From contig JAEUQU010000002.1 of the NCBI GenBank assembly GCA_016789455.1, positions 868,001 through 932,000 on the forward strand: 64,000 nt of DNA, given 5' to 3'. A program made the position numbers and the translations under genes. Positions within the stretch are counted from its first letter, which is position 1. Each line of letters starts with the position of its first letter. This stretch comes from Candidatus Saccharibacteria bacterium (GTDB taxonomy: Bacteria; Patescibacteriota; Saccharimonadia; Saccharimonadales; Saccharimonadaceae). The notes below the pieces were generated by a model. The model made no database searches. It had not been told where the DNA came from and saw nothing but the letters and a program-made list of their open reading frames with translations. Shown piece by piece: positions 63,625-64,000 of this stretch.

Positions 63625-64000
63625 TTATTCATCAAAGAAATGCGGCGCCCGGCGGACACAAGCCAGAGCCGGGCCGTCCTTTGGCCGCGTCTTCTGCACC
63701 AGTGTCAGGGCGACGGCATAGTGCTTGCTGACGCGGCCGCGGAACTGCTTATCCACCAGCTGGCGCAGCTCTTCCATGAACGCGTCACGCTTTTCCGGCA
63801 CCAATGACTGGACGGCGGGCAGACTTTCAAACAGCTGGGCATAACGCTCGGTAGTATAGCGTACCACCAGCGGCGCCTTCCAAAAGCCTATTGGTTTGAA
63901 GCGCCGGACATCGGCCTGGGCGGGCTGGATGGCGGCCAGTTCCGGCAGTGGCAGGCGTTTGTGCAGGCCCGGGTGGAAATAACGGTCATACAGGGGGAGG
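63625..64000 (-). CDS. Class I SAM-dependent methyltransferase, C-terminal part
   Basis: The frame is open from the stop at 63625 to the right edge; the start and SAM-binding motifs lie outside. The visible 125 residues (LPLYDRYFHPGLHKRLPLPE, a W-K-x-P segment near VVRYTTERYAQLFESLPAVQ, LVPEKRDAFMEELRQLVDKQ, KHYAVALTLVQKT) match the C-terminal cap of Methyltransf_11/25-type enzymes, in which a Y-T/S-x-x-x-Y-x-x-L helix is followed by L-x-P-E-x-R. The substrate cannot be inferred. Confidence 0.65.
   Translation of the reverse strand, partial: LPLYDRYFHPGLHKRLPLPELAAIQPAQADVRRFKPIGFWKAPLVVRYTTERYAQLFESLPAVQSLVPEKRDAFMEELRQLVDKQFRGRVSKHYAVALTLVQKTRPKDGPALACVRRAPHFFDE

Overview
The window reads as a chromosomal segment of a Candidatus Saccharibacteria (TM7, Patescibacteria/CPR) bacterium. 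The evidence is a TM7-like 16S rRNA, compact housekeeping genes (short IF-2, four-domain S1, ThrRS without a TGS domain), many GspG-like type IV pilins, PSTG-type surface anchors, a type IV secretion-like ATPase and many orphan membrane proteins. Canonical -35/-10 promoters with a 17-nt spacer recur throughout. Several genes have a -10 box only 6-13 nt before the start codon and are probably leaderless. This taxonomic call rests on reading the sequence, not on a database search.

Layout. 0-1.3 kb: fmt 3' end and a small acidic protein. 1.3-5.2 kb: a large coiled membrane protein, then an orphan gene with a 400-nt structured leader. 5.2-8.2 kb: infB and rpsA. 8.3-10.6 kb: PSTG-type anchor protein, ROK kinase coupled to an HEXXH peptidase, KGG stress protein. 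11.2-23.6 kb: an rRNA locus broken into separate units on the minus strand (16S; tRNA-Ala/tRNA-Ile; 23S-5S), each with its own promoter. Five pilin genes, one pilin remnant and three orphan membrane genes lie in and around it. 23.8-28.4 kb: gyrB-gyrA. 28.6-33.3 kb: two paralogous orphan genes and surface/membrane proteins. 33.4-37.6 kb: type IV secretion-like ATPase and partners. 37.7-39.7 kb: about 2 kb without credible proteins but rich in RNA-like structure. 39.8-42.4 kb: an orphan gene, a broken actinobacterial-type radical SAM gene and a REP-type transposase relative. 42.5-48.5 kb: tmRNA, comM-like gene, infC-rpmI-rplT, peptidoglycan-binding protein, RNase P RNA. 48.5-55.9 kb: Nudix-RNase HI fusion, site-2 protease, 6S-like RNA, tRNA-Pro, GH16-like protein, L28, and a run of genes downstream of thrS that includes miaA. 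55.9-64 kb: thrS, two pilins, tRNA-Val, nrdR, GT2 synthase, another orphan gene and a methyltransferase 3' part.

The most interesting pattern is a dispersed set of about nine orphan genes (3937, 18373, 18982, 19625, 28765, 29565, 39794, 47544, 62370). All but the second of the 28765/29565 tandem pair have their own consensus-like promoter with exactly a 17-nt spacer, usually an untranslated leader of about 60-415 nt, a GC-rich reading frame with no recognisable family, and immediately after the stop codon a strong GC-rich hairpin or multi-branched element. Three of these 3' elements (18297-18368, 18875-18948, 19545-19618) have the same architecture with compensatory changes in their helices. 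The genes look like self-contained expression cassettes that have spread through the genome, including into the rRNA locus.
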